Source: G965277745 sp965277745
Lineage (GTDB): Bacteria; Pseudomonadota; Gammaproteobacteria; Cardiobacteriales; Cardiobacteriaceae
Direction of reading: 5' to 3'
Length of the DNA stretch: 64,000 nucleotides
Assembly (NCBI GenBank): GCA_965277745.1
Contig: OZ255837.1
Location: 1,488,001-1,552,000 of the forward strand
Shown: positions 40,923 through 48,842 of the stretch, one piece after another
How positions within the stretch are numbered: the stretch's first letter is position 1
Layout of the letters: every line of letters begins with the position of its first letter
The notes under the pieces: model-generated
Seen by the model: the letters and a program-made list of their open reading frames with translations, nothing else
Databases searched by the model: none
Told to the model about the DNA's origin: nothing
Translations under genes and position numbers: made by a program

Positions 40923-42202
40923 GTGCAACACCGCGTGGCAAGGGGGATCTGGGCGCGTGGCTGGCATGGCAGGAAAGTACGCACCCGAAAGCCTGGGATC
41001 CGGGACTTCTCCGCATCGGCCGTGTCTGGCGTGCGCTGGGGGCTCCGCGGATCGCCGAGCATATCCTTACCGTGGCCGGTACCAACGGGAAAGGGTCTTG
41101 CGTGGCGTGGGCGGAAGCCATTTGCCGGGCGCATGGCGTCGACACGGCGAGTTTCACTTCCCCGCATCTGCTCGATTATCGCGAACGAATCCGCTTTGAC
41201 GGCGAAATGATCGCCGCCGATGTGTTGTGCGCGGCATTCGACACCATCGACGCCGCACGTGGGGAAACGTCGCTTACGTTTTTCGAGTGGTCGGCGCTCG
41301 CCGCTTTCGTTGTGATGGCAAAGCGTCGGCCACGCGTGGCGATTTTGGAAGTCGGACTTGGCGGACGTCTAGACGCCGTAAATCTGCTCGCGGCCGACGC
41401 CGTGATTTTCACCGCGATCGGAATGGATCATCAAGACTGGCTCGGGGGGACGCTCACGGAGATCGCTGGCGAAAAAGCCGGCGTCTTGCGTAAAGGGCAG
41501 CGGGTCGCGTTCGCCGATGCGTGTCCGCCTGCAACGGTCATTGACCGGGCAACGACGCTGCACGCCGAACTGCTGCGCTACGGCGCGGAACTCGAAGCCT
41601 CGCGTGAAGGAGAACGCCTGCTCCTTACCTTGCCACAGGGAAGTTACGACCTGCCGCTGCCGGCGCACATACCGGGGGCGCATCAATACGGCCATTTCGC
41701 CGCCGTCGCCGCGATACTGGGTAACTGGTTCACGCTCGATCCGCAGGCGTTGAGCGTCGCCTTGGAGGAAGCGAAGCATCCAGGGCGCCTGATGTTGCAA
41801 GACGGGGCGCCGCGTTACCTGATCGATGTGGCGCACAATGCCGACAGCGCCGCGGTGCTCGCGGACTATCTCGCGCAGATTCATCGCCCGGGAGAGCGTT
41901 TCTTCATCGTTTGCGGCATGCTTCGTGATAAAGATCATCACGCTATCTTCTCGCGGCTCGAACCGCTTGCCGCCGCCTGGTTTTTCGGCAGCCTGTTCGG
42001 CGCCCGCGGCACGGCGGGGGAAACGCTTGCCGAACATGGGCGAGAGGCGGGTATCGCAGCGAATAAATTGGTATCATATCCGCATATATTGCCCGCACTA
42101 AGCGCCGCACAGTCTGCGGCCGGTGCCGGCGATACGATTGTGGTGATGGGGTCCTTTGTGACCGTCTCCCAAGTTTTGACCCATTGGAGCGCGCATGAAT
42201 AA
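40919..42202 (+). CDS. folC: Folylpolyglutamate/dihydrofolate synthase
   Basis: Adds glutamate to dihydropteroate and folates. 427 residues. The Mur-ligase-type P-loop is VAGTNGKGSC; TSPHLLDYRERI, FFEWSALAAF, LEVGLGGRLDAVN and DVAHNADSA are family signatures. It starts inside the end of accD (ATGA) and overlaps the SPOR-domain gene by 8 bases. The accD-folC pair is conserved in proteobacteria. Confidence 0.96.
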   Translation: MSATPRGKGDLGAWLAWQESTHPKAWDPGLLRIGRVWRALGAPRIAEHILTVAGTNGKGSCVAWAEAICRAHGVDTASFTSPHLLDYRERIRFDGEMIAADVLCAAFDTIDAARGETSLTFFEWSALAAFVVMAKRRPRVAILEVGLGGRLDAVNLLAADAVIFTAIGMDHQDWLGGTLTEIAGEKAGVLRKGQRVAFADACPPATVIDRATTLHAELLRYGAELEASREGERLLLTLPQGSYDLPLPAHIPGAHQYGHFAAVAAILGNWFTLDPQALSVALEEAKHPGRLMLQDGAPRYLIDVAHNADSAAVLADYLAQIHRPGERFFIVCGMLRDKDHHAIFSRLEPLAAAWFFGSLFGARGTAGETLAEHGREAGIAANKLVSYPHILPALSAAQSAAGAGDTIVVMGSFVTVSQVLTHWSAHE

Positions 42203-42830
42203 ATGGTTGATTCGTATTCTCGGCGTCATGATCCTTGTGATCTTGGGGCTGTTCTTTTTTCAAAATTGGTTCGCGCCGAAAGTGCCTCGGCAACTTCAGC
42301 AAGGCTTGGTTTCCGATCATCGCCCGGACGGTGAGGACAAACCGCAGGGCAAGGCAAACGATCCTGCCCCACGGGTCGACCAAGGTAAAACGGCGGAAGA
42401 GGCCACGGAAAGCAAGCATGGCGATATTCATTTGCTCTCGCTCGAGACGCTTGCAAATGACAAAAACACCCCGTCCCCCTTTATACAACAAATCCCTCCG
42501 ACCGACAAAAGTGAAGCAAACGAGGTGCGGCGGCAAATGGATCGCGCGCAACAAATAGGGCACACGGCTTCCTTACCCAATGTCGACAACGCCTGGGTGC
42601 AAGCCGGTTCCTTCGGCGATCGGGAAAACGCCGAGCAGCTCGCGGATATCCTCGAAAAACAGGACATGCCCACCGTGATCGAAAGCGTGACAGTCAACGA
42701 CAAACGCTATAATCGCCTCTATGTCGGCCCGTTGCGAGAAGACGAAATAGACAGCACGTTGCGCCGCTTGTCCGCGATGGGAATCGACGCTCGCCGGATC
42801 TCACGTGACCAGGCAAGAGAGAACAGATGA
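42195..42830 (+). CDS. dedD: SPOR-domain protein (DedD-like)
   Basis: Cell-division protein. One N-terminal membrane helix (about 5-23) anchors a periplasmic linker (24-130) and a C-terminal SPOR domain (about 132-208: WVQAGSFGDRENAEQLADIL, RLYVGPL) that binds denuded septal peptidoglycan. 211 residues. The linker contains GDIHLLSLETL (76-86), which resembles a motif repeated three times in the tail of the neighbouring CvpA. Position between folC and cvpA is conserved. ATGA overlap with cvpA. Confidence 0.88.
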   Translation: MNKWLIRILGVMILVILGLFFFQNWFAPKVPRQLQQGLVSDHRPDGEDKPQGKANDPAPRVDQGKTAEEATESKHGDIHLLSLETLANDKNTPSPFIQQIPPTDKSEANEVRRQMDRAQQIGHTASLPNVDNAWVQAGSFGDRENAEQLADILEKQDMPTVIESVTVNDKRYNRLYVGPLREDEIDSTLRRLSAMGIDARRISRDQARENR

Positions 42831-43747
42831 ATCTACAGGACATCAACTGGCTGGATGTGTTGCTTGGCGGGACGGTATTCGTCTCCGCTGTCGTTGGCCT
42901 CACGCGCGGACTGGTCAAGGAAATCCTTTCTTTACTCGCTTGGCTGCTGGCGCTGTGGTTCGCTTATTTGTTCGCCGAGCCGTTCGCCGAGCAAATCGTT
43001 CGCCGTCTCATTCCAGACAAGCTGATCAGTTATGTCGCCTCGTTCGGGGGAATTTTTCTTGTCGCGTTGTTTGCCATCGGGCTGATCAATATTGTCTTGT
43101 CTTCCCTTCTCGAATCTATCGGGCTCACCAGTTTCGACCGTATGCTCGGTATGCTTTTCGGACTTGCCAGAGGGGCGATTCTGAGCGCGCTTCTCGTGTT
43201 CTTCGCCGCGTTCATTCCGGCGCTTACCGAGGAACCTTTCTGGCACCGTTCACGTTTGGCGCCGAGTTTTATGAATCTGGCGAACTGGGGGCTTACTCGC
43301 CTGCCTGCGACGATTCGCGAACGGATCGGCACCCGGAATCACCCAGGGGGGCAAACGGAAAGCGAGGCAGTCGCGCGGAGCGCGGACAAGCAGCGGCCGG
43401 ATCCGGTCGATATCCAGTTGGAATCGATACAAAACAGCGGCACGCTCGCCGGACAGGCAAAACGTCCGGCGATCGATGCGCGCCAGAAAGCGCGGCAGAT
43501 CGCGCATAGCAACGCCTTGTCTGACGTCGACGGTGACCATGGCATTGCGCTGCAATCCTTACAAAGCGCCTTGTCGACTGGACAAGGACAAGCTGCGATG
43601 GTCGATGGCCGCCAGGAACGGCGGCCAGTCGCGCGTGGCGACAAACGCTCGGATCACGACGGCACGATTTCGCTGGAGTCCTTGCCAAGCGGCGATGATG
43701 CGCTTGATCTTCCTTCCGGGAAAAAGCGACCGAGCGGGGAACGTTGA
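42827..43747 (+). CDS. cvpA: CvpA-family membrane protein with long repeat-bearing tail
   Basis: CvpA is a small inner-membrane protein, first linked to colicin V export and now to envelope homeostasis. The first 160 residues hold four membrane segments and the conserved LTRGLVKEILSLLAW. The remaining 145 residues have no counterpart in E. coli CvpA (162 aa); they are polar and contain three degenerate repeats of 41-44 residues (separate entry). The tail should be soluble, on which side of the membrane is unclear. In most gammaproteobacteria purF follows; here metZ does, after 40 bases. Confidence 0.9.
   Translation: MNLQDINWLDVLLGGTVFVSAVVGLTRGLVKEILSLLAWLLALWFAYLFAEPFAEQIVRRLIPDKLISYVASFGGIFLVALFAIGLINIVLSSLLESIGLTSFDRMLGMLFGLARGAILSALLVFFAAFIPALTEEPFWHRSRLAPSFMNLANWGLTRLPATIRERIGTRNHPGGQTESEAVARSADKQRPDPVDIQLESIQNSGTLAGQAKRPAIDARQKARQIAHSNALSDVDGDHGIALQSLQSALSTGQGQAAMVDGRQERRPVARGDKRSDHDGTISLESLPSGDDALDLPSGKKRPSGER
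43406..43744 (+). repeat. Three degenerate ~42-residue repeats in the CvpA tail
   Basis: Coding repeat. Each unit begins with an I-x-L-x-S-[LI] core: DIQLESIQNS (residues 195-204), GIALQSLQSA (239-248) and TISLESLPSG (280-289). The period is 44 and then 41 residues. The segments between are Gln/Arg/Asp-rich and partly alike (LAGQAKRPAIDARQ and GQGQAAMVDGRQ; ALSDVDGDHG and DKRSDHDG). The third unit is shortened. DNA identity between units is low, so the repeat is old or maintained for protein function. Confidence 0.65.
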
Positions 43748-43787
43748 CGCATCGGGCGTCGCAACGACAAGGTAACAGGAAAAACAG

Positions 43788-44972
43788 ATGGACGAAGACG
43801 GCAAACAACACTTCGCGACCCGGGCGATCCGTGGACAATCACAGCATAGTGCGTTTCGCGAGCATTCTCAGGCTATGTTCATGACTTCTTCTTTCCTGTT
43901 CGACAGCGCGCAAATGGCCGCCGATATTTTTGCTGAGCGTCTTGATACTTACTGCTATAGCCGTTTTGCCAATCCGACCGTGAAAGGTTTCGAAGACCGC
44001 ATGGCCGCCCTCGAAGGCGGGGCTCGCGGCACCGCCACCGCCACCGGCATGGGGGCGATTTTGACGGTGCTGCTCTGTGAATTGTCGGCCGGAGACCATG
44101 TCGTGTGTTCGCGTAACTGTTTTGGCTCCACGCTGACCATGTTCAGCAAAACCTTCGCCAGATTTGGCGTGGCGACGACGTTCGTCGATCTGAGCGATAT
44201 CGCCGCCTGGGAAGCGGCGATTTGCCCGAATAGCAAACTGTTTTTTCTCGAAACACCGGCCAATCCCCTGCTCGATATCGGCGATATCGGCGCCATCTGC
44301 GGACTCGCCCATGCGCATGGGGCGAAGGTGGTGGTGGATAACTGCATGGCAACCCCCTATCTACAGCAGCCACTCGCCTTCGGCGCCGATTATTCGCTGC
44401 ATTCGGCCACCAAATACATCGACGGACAGGGGCGGGCGCTTGGCGGCTGCATCGTCAGCAAAGCCGAAGAAGACGGCGAGGCGATCTATAAGTTGATGCG
44501 CAGTTGCGGTACGACAATGGGCGTGTTCGAAGCCTGGCTGTTTCTGAAAAGCCTGGAGACGCTGGCGGTGCGTATGGATCGTCACTGCGAAAACGCCATG
44601 CGGGTCGCGACCTGGCTGGAAAAACAGCAAGGCGTGACGAACGTTTTCTACCCCGGCTTACCCACCCATCCGCAGCATGATCTCGCCCGCAAGCAGATGC
44701 CCAAAGGTTTTGGCGGCATGGTCAGCTTTACAGTGGAAGGCGGCAGGGAAGCGGCCTGGAAGGTGATCGACGATAGTGACTGGTTGTCGATTACCGCCAA
44801 TCTCGGCGATACGCGCACGACGATCACCCATCCGGATACGACGACGCACTATCGCGTCGCGCAGGCGGAAAAAGATCGCGTCGGGATCGGTGACGGCGTG
44901 CTCCGCCTCTCTATCGGCTTGGAAAACGCCGATGATATTTGCGCCGCGCTGCATAACGGTCTTCTCCGCTAG
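43788..44972 (+). CDS. metZ: O-succinylhomoserine sulfhydrylase
   Basis: PLP enzyme that makes homocysteine directly from O-succinylhomoserine and sulfide (direct sulfhydrylation), as in Pseudomonas. 394 residues of the Cys/Met metabolism family: YSRFANPTVKGFEDRMAALEGG at the substrate entrance, K209 in LHSATKYIDGQGR, and SIGLENADDI at the end. The pattern GQGR after the lysine and the cvpA-linked position favour MetZ over cystathionine gamma-synthase. CAGGAAAAACAG precedes the ATG. It ends close to the convergent glnB with no clear terminator. Confidence 0.92.
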   Translation: MDEDGKQHFATRAIRGQSQHSAFREHSQAMFMTSSFLFDSAQMAADIFAERLDTYCYSRFANPTVKGFEDRMAALEGGARGTATATGMGAILTVLLCELSAGDHVVCSRNCFGSTLTMFSKTFARFGVATTFVDLSDIAAWEAAICPNSKLFFLETPANPLLDIGDIGAICGLAHAHGAKVVVDNCMATPYLQQPLAFGADYSLHSATKYIDGQGRALGGCIVSKAEEDGEAIYKLMRSCGTTMGVFEAWLFLKSLETLAVRMDRHCENAMRVATWLEKQQGVTNVFYPGLPTHPQHDLARKQMPKGFGGMVSFTVEGGREAAWKVIDDSDWLSITANLGDTRTTITHPDTTTHYRVAQAEKDRVGIGDGVLRLSIGLENADDICAALHNGLLR

Positions 44973-45070
44973 AGAATTTTCGCGGCGCAAACGGCCAAGG
45001 CCACGAACGGCGTTGTAACGAAAGCACGGCTAACCTTCGCCATGCGGCGTCGCTTCGATAAGTCGTGAGT

Positions 45071-45409
45071 TCATATCGCTTCTTCGTTCAGTTCGCCGGT
45101 GCGGATGCGGATCACCTGTTCGAGCGCCTGAACGAAGATCTTGCCGTCGACGATTTTTCCCGAACCCGCGGTTTTCTGAATGGTGGCGATGACCTCGTTT
45201 TTCTGTTCGCCGGTCACGGCGATTTCGAGTTTCAGCTTGGGCAGAAAGTCGACGACGTATTCTGCGCCGCGATAAAGTTCCGTATGCCCTTTCTGGCGGC
45301 CGAAGCCTTTGACCTCGCTGACCGTGATGCCGTTGATGCCGATATCGGAGAGCGCTTCACGCACGTCGTCGAGTTTGAACGGTTTGATGATGGCAACGAT
45401 CATGTACAT
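45071..45409 (-). CDS. glnB: PII signal protein GlnB
   Basis: Second PII protein of the window. 112 residues with the T-loop GRQKGHTELYRGAEYVVDFLP (uridylylation site Y51) and the KIFV element. It differs from GlnK mainly in helix 2 (EIAVTGEQKNEVIATIQKTAGS). The ATG at 45409 has AAGGAG 6 bases upstream; another ATG lies 6 bases inside. It follows pyrB by 11 bases and is probably cotranscribed with it. The expected targets are GlnD/GlnE/NtrB and acetyl-CoA carboxylase by analogy with E. coli. Confidence 0.94.
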   Translation of the reverse strand: MYMIVAIIKPFKLDDVREALSDIGINGITVSEVKGFGRQKGHTELYRGAEYVVDFLPKLKLEIAVTGEQKNEVIATIQKTAGSGKIVDGKIFVQALEQVIRIRTGELNEEAI

Positions 45410-45420
45410 GGCATGCTCCT

Positions 45421-46467
45421 TCAGGTCGATTGCGAAAAGTCGCTGTCCCGCGTGCCGTAGCGTGCCGGACGGTAGCCGCGACGTTCGTGAAAATAGGTCT
45501 CGATATCGCGTTCGACACCGAGTACCATCGCGAAAAGTGCCATGCGCACGGTGACACCATTGTCGGTCTGGCGGAAAATCGCGAACTGCGGGTGTTCGTC
45601 GAGATCGGTGGCAAGGTCGAACGCGCCTTCGCGGCTGTCGCGCGGCAGCGGATGCATGATGACCGTTTCCGGGGTGGCGAAACGGCCGATGGCATGCGCA
45701 TCGACGCGGAACTGTTCACCGTATCCTTCGATTTGCTCGCCGCCGTGGATACGTTCGCGCTGGATGCGCGTTGCGTATATCACGTCACTGCCCGGCAGGG
45801 CGTCGCCCAGGGATTCGTATTCGCCGACGCGGTGGCCGCGGGTGTCGAGGAGGGTGATCAATTCCGCCGGTGCGCGCAGCGTCTGCGGGGCGATGAAACG
45901 AAAGTGGATGTTGCTGAACAAAGAGAGAAGTTTGCACAGGGAATGAATGGTGCGCCCGTGTTTGAGATCGCCGACCATGGTAATCGTCATCCCGTCGATC
46001 GATTTTTGCAGCCGTTCGAACTCGTTGTCGATGGTGTAGTAATCGAGCAGGGCCTGCGAAGGGTGTTCGCCGGCACCGTCTCCGGCGTTGATCACCGGAA
46101 TGTTGATGTTGCCGGCAAACCGGGCGACCGATCCCTGCTCGGGATGACGCATGACGATGGTATCGACATAGCCGGCGATGACACGCGCGGTGTCTTCCAG
46201 AGATTCGCCTTTGGAAATAGAAGAGAAGGTGAATCCGGTGGTGTCGACGACGCTGCCTCCGAGACGGGCGAAAGCGGTGTGAAAACTCATTCGCGTGCGC
46301 GTGCTGGCCTCGAAAAACAGGTTGGCGAGGATCGCGCCTTTCAACACTTCGCAGCGTAGTCTGCGTCGTGCCACCGGTTCGAGGGTTTTCGCCACCTCGC
46401 GCAACTCTTCCAGCTTCGCGCGGGAAAAAGAATCGACGGAGAGAATGTGACGTCCGGTAAGAGACAT
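45421..46467 (-). CDS. pyrB: Aspartate carbamoyltransferase catalytic subunit
   Basis: Joins carbamoyl phosphate and aspartate, the first committed step of pyrimidine synthesis. 348 residues, longer than E. coli PyrB (311) because of a C-terminal extension (about 320-348). FFEASTRTRMSF (51-62) binds carbamoyl phosphate, and VINAGDGAGEHPSQALLDYY and MHPLPRD are intact. The ATG at 46467 gives MSLTGRHILSVDSFS, the family start; the open frame further up is antisense to dtd. No regulatory-subunit gene pyrI or dihydroorotase-like gene follows; glnB does. Confidence 0.95.
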   Translation of the reverse strand: MSLTGRHILSVDSFSRAKLEELREVAKTLEPVARRRLRCEVLKGAILANLFFEASTRTRMSFHTAFARLGGSVVDTTGFTFSSISKGESLEDTARVIAGYVDTIVMRHPEQGSVARFAGNINIPVINAGDGAGEHPSQALLDYYTIDNEFERLQKSIDGMTITMVGDLKHGRTIHSLCKLLSLFSNIHFRFIAPQTLRAPAELITLLDTRGHRVGEYESLGDALPGSDVIYATRIQRERIHGGEQIEGYGEQFRVDAHAIGRFATPETVIMHPLPRDSREGAFDLATDLDEHPQFAIFRQTDNGVTVRMALFAMVLGVERDIETYFHERRGYRPARYGTRDSDFSQST

Positions 46468-46491
46468 GGCGGGCTTCCAGCATTTTTCGGT

Positions 46492-46500
46492 ATTATGCCA
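46492..46500 (-). promoter_or_regulatory. Extended -10 promoter of pyrB-glnB
   Basis: The minus strand reads TGGCATAAT, an extended -10 box with hexamer CATAAT. It would start transcription near 46485, leaving a leader of only about 18 bases, too short for E. coli-style pyrB attenuation. No -35 box is visible. Confidence 0.45.
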
Positions 46501-46525
46501 TTTTTGTACGCAAAAGCGGGGAACG

Positions 46526-46963
46526 ATGATCGCATTCTTGCAGCGCACGAGCGAGGCCTCGGTGCAAATCGATGGGGAAACGGTTGGCGCGATCGGCGAG
46601 GGACTTCTCGTTTTGGTCGCGATCGAACGCGAGGATCGTTGGACAAATGCACGAAAGCTGGCCGACAAACTCCTTGATTACCGGGTTTTCTCCGATAAAA
46701 CGGGGAGAATGAACCACAGTGTGCGTGATGTCGGCGGCGGGCTGCTCGTCGTCCCGCAGTTTACCCTCTCCGCAACGACCCATAAAGGCAACCGTCCCGG
46801 CTTTGACGCGGCGATGCCGCCGGAGGCGGCGGAAAAACTGTTCGACCGCTTCCACGCCTATCTCAAGGAACACCACTGTACAGTGGCAAGCGGTCGTTTC
46901 GGCGCGTACATGCGGGTGCACCTGGTCAATGACGGCCCGGTCACTTTCTCGCTGCGTTGCTGA
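46526..46963 (+). CDS. dtd: D-aminoacyl-tRNA deacylase
   Basis: Hydrolyses D-amino acids mischarged on tRNA. 145 residues, the usual size. The RVFSDKTGRMNHSV segment and the C-terminal NDGPVTFSL (Gly-cisPro motif region) are typical. The other active-site motif reads VVPQFTL where most members have SQFTL (P77 for Ser). The ATG at 46526 has GGGGAACG upstream; an earlier in-frame GTG/ATG would add residues unlike the family. Divergent from pyrB with 58 bases between the starts. Confidence 0.93.
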   Translation: MIAFLQRTSEASVQIDGETVGAIGEGLLVLVAIEREDRWTNARKLADKLLDYRVFSDKTGRMNHSVRDVGGGLLVVPQFTLSATTHKGNRPGFDAAMPPEAAEKLFDRFHAYLKEHHCTVASGRFGAYMRVHLVNDGPVTFSLRC

Positions 46964-47275
46964 AAGCGCGGAAGGCGGTCTCGTTCGCTGTCGAGATGAA
47001 CTTGTACTGCCTCGCCTCCTCGTCAGGATTGGCCTCTTGGAGGCAGCGTGCCGCGGCGAAGAAAGCGGGAACATTCATCGCCTGTGTTCACGAAGTCGGC
47101 ACAGGGCGGTACCTTGATCATGGCGGGAGTGACTCTGTCTGCGTGAGGTGCTCGCAGGGATCGCGGCGCGTTTCTATGTGGCGGTTATGGCGCTCAACGT
47201 GGTTTGCGAGGTACAAGCTATTTGCGAACGGCAGTGTCCGCCGCGGCAGGAAATATTTTAGGTATAGGAGGTTCC
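46964..47275. other. Intergenic region between dtd and rng
   Basis: 312 bases between two same-strand genes. I find no terminator or promoter I would defend and no conserved open frame. The last 15 bases hold the very strong ribosome site of rng. In many gammaproteobacteria maf precedes rng; it is not here. Confidence 0.55.
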
Positions 47276-48763
47276 ATGATCGACTTGATGCCCTTGAAGC
47301 GGCCGCTCGCGGCGGTTCCAACCATCGAAATTCTCATCAACCACATGCCGTATGAAACACGGGTGGCCTTGATGGAAAACGGGGTTTTACAGGATATTTT
47401 TATCGAACGTGAAAAGCGCCGCGGCACTGTCGGCAATATTTACAAGGGGAAAGTGCAGCGGGTGCTGCCGGGAATGGATGCCGCGTTCATCGAAATCGGC
47501 ATGGAACGTGCCGGTTTCCTGCACATGAAAAATGTCTTTCTCCACGAAGGGGAGGAAAGCCGCAAAATCGGCGATCACCTGCACGAGGGACAGAGTGTGC
47601 TGGTGCAGGTGCTCAAAGATCCGATTGGCACGAAAGGCGCGCGACTGACCACGGAAATTTCCATTCCGTCGCGTTTTCTCGTGTATTTGCCGAATGCCGA
47701 TGATATCGGTGTCTCGATCAAAATCGCTTCCGCGGCACAGCGCCAGTCGTTGCGCGATTTGGTGCTCGGGTTTCACCAGGGACAGGAGGGCGGATTTATC
47801 GTCCGTACCGCGATTGAGTCCGCCGATATGTGGGCGATACGCGCGGACATGCAATACTTGAAACGCCTTTGGGAATCAATTCTCGCTTCTTACCACAAGG
47901 CATGCCCGGGGAGCTTGATCTATCGCGATCTGCCGCTTTATCTCAAAGTGTTGCGTGATTTCGTCTCGCCAAAAGTCCGTCAGGTGCTTGTCGACGATGC
48001 TACCGCCCATCATCAGATGGCGGAATTCGCCGCCAATTTTCTCGTCGAAATGGCCGAACGTCTGCATTTTTACGAGGAAGCTCTTGGCCTTTTCGATCGT
48101 TTCGGTGTGGAAGAGGAAATCGAGAAATCCCTCGAACGGAGGGTCAACCTGAAATCCGGCGGGTATCTGATCATCGACCAGACCGAGGCGATGACCACGA
48201 TCGATGTCAATACCGGCGCGTATGTCGGGAAACTGTCGCAGGAAGATACGATTTTCAAGACCAATCTCGAGGCGGTGAAAGCAATCACCCGGCAACTGCG
48301 CCTGCGAAATCTCGGCGGTATCATCATGATCGACCTGATCGATATGGGCAATGCCGAGCATCGTCAGGGGGTGATAGACGCGCTGATAAAAGCGCTCGCC
48401 AGCGACAAGAGCAAGTATGCGATCAGTCCACTTTCTGCGCTCGGTATCATCGAGATGACGCGCAAACGTACCCGCGAAAGCCTGCGTCAGGTGATGTGTG
48501 AAACCTGCCCGGCTTGTGGCGGACGCGGCTATGTGAAAACCGTGGAGACGCTGGTTTACGAACTGTTCCGAGACTTGATGCGCGAAGCGCACGAACTAGC
48601 GCCGAAAAAGCTCACTGTCGTCGGCGATCCGGCGCTGATCGAGTTCATCCGCGAGGAGGAATCGCTGGCGTTTTCCGATTTGCAGGTGCTGCTCAAGCTG
48701 CCGGTCAGGCTGGAAAGCAACGACGCCTACGCCGATGGACAGTATGAGATCGCGGTCTCCTGA
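47276..48763 (+). CDS. rng: Ribonuclease G
   Basis: Endonuclease that matures the 5' end of 16S rRNA and degrades some mRNAs. 495 residues: an S1 domain (about 45-125, GNIYKGKVQRVLPGMDAAFIEIG split by the 5' sensor), the DNase I-like catalytic domain with TTIDVNTGAYVG and GGIIMIDLIDM (metal-binding Asp residues), and the zinc-link CETCPACGGRG. It lacks the long C-terminal scaffold of RNase E. The ATG at 47276 is fixed by AGGAGGT at 47266-47272. A strong terminator follows. Confidence 0.95.
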   Translation: MIDLMPLKRPLAAVPTIEILINHMPYETRVALMENGVLQDIFIEREKRRGTVGNIYKGKVQRVLPGMDAAFIEIGMERAGFLHMKNVFLHEGEESRKIGDHLHEGQSVLVQVLKDPIGTKGARLTTEISIPSRFLVYLPNADDIGVSIKIASAAQRQSLRDLVLGFHQGQEGGFIVRTAIESADMWAIRADMQYLKRLWESILASYHKACPGSLIYRDLPLYLKVLRDFVSPKVRQVLVDDATAHHQMAEFAANFLVEMAERLHFYEEALGLFDRFGVEEEIEKSLERRVNLKSGGYLIIDQTEAMTTIDVNTGAYVGKLSQEDTIFKTNLEAVKAITRQLRLRNLGGIIMIDLIDMGNAEHRQGVIDALIKALASDKSKYAISPLSALGIIEMTRKRTRESLRQVMCETCPACGGRGYVKTVETLVYELFRDLMREAHELAPKKLTVVGDPALIEFIREEESLAFSDLQVLLKLPVRLESNDAYADGQYEIAVS

Positions 48764-48818
48764 GGCGGTGAATCGCCCGCCCTCGCGATCATGCATGCTT
48801 CGCTTATCGCGAACACCA

Positions 48819-48842
48819 ACGCCTGCCATGGCAGGCGTTTTT
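48819..48842 (+). terminator. Terminator after rng, a perfect palindrome overlapping the hpt stop
   Basis: AACGCCTGCCA at 48819-48829 is followed at once by its exact reverse complement (48830-48840), then T residues to 48842. The T-run contains part of the hpt stop codon (TAA, minus strand, 48843-48841). It should work well for rng; on the minus strand only two T follow the stem, so it is weaker for hpt. Confidence 0.85.

Noticed and set aside
39300..40967. Open frame of 555 codons antisense to trpA and accD
   Set aside because: It lies opposite well-identified genes with overlapping starts and stops. Long antisense frames are expected from the strong third-position GC bias here; the product is His/Arg/Gln-rich with no family.
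46889..46901. ACAAGCGGTC-like word in dtd as a Pasteurellaceae uptake sequence
   Set aside because: Only one imperfect copy noticed in 64 kb; real uptake sequences would be frequent.
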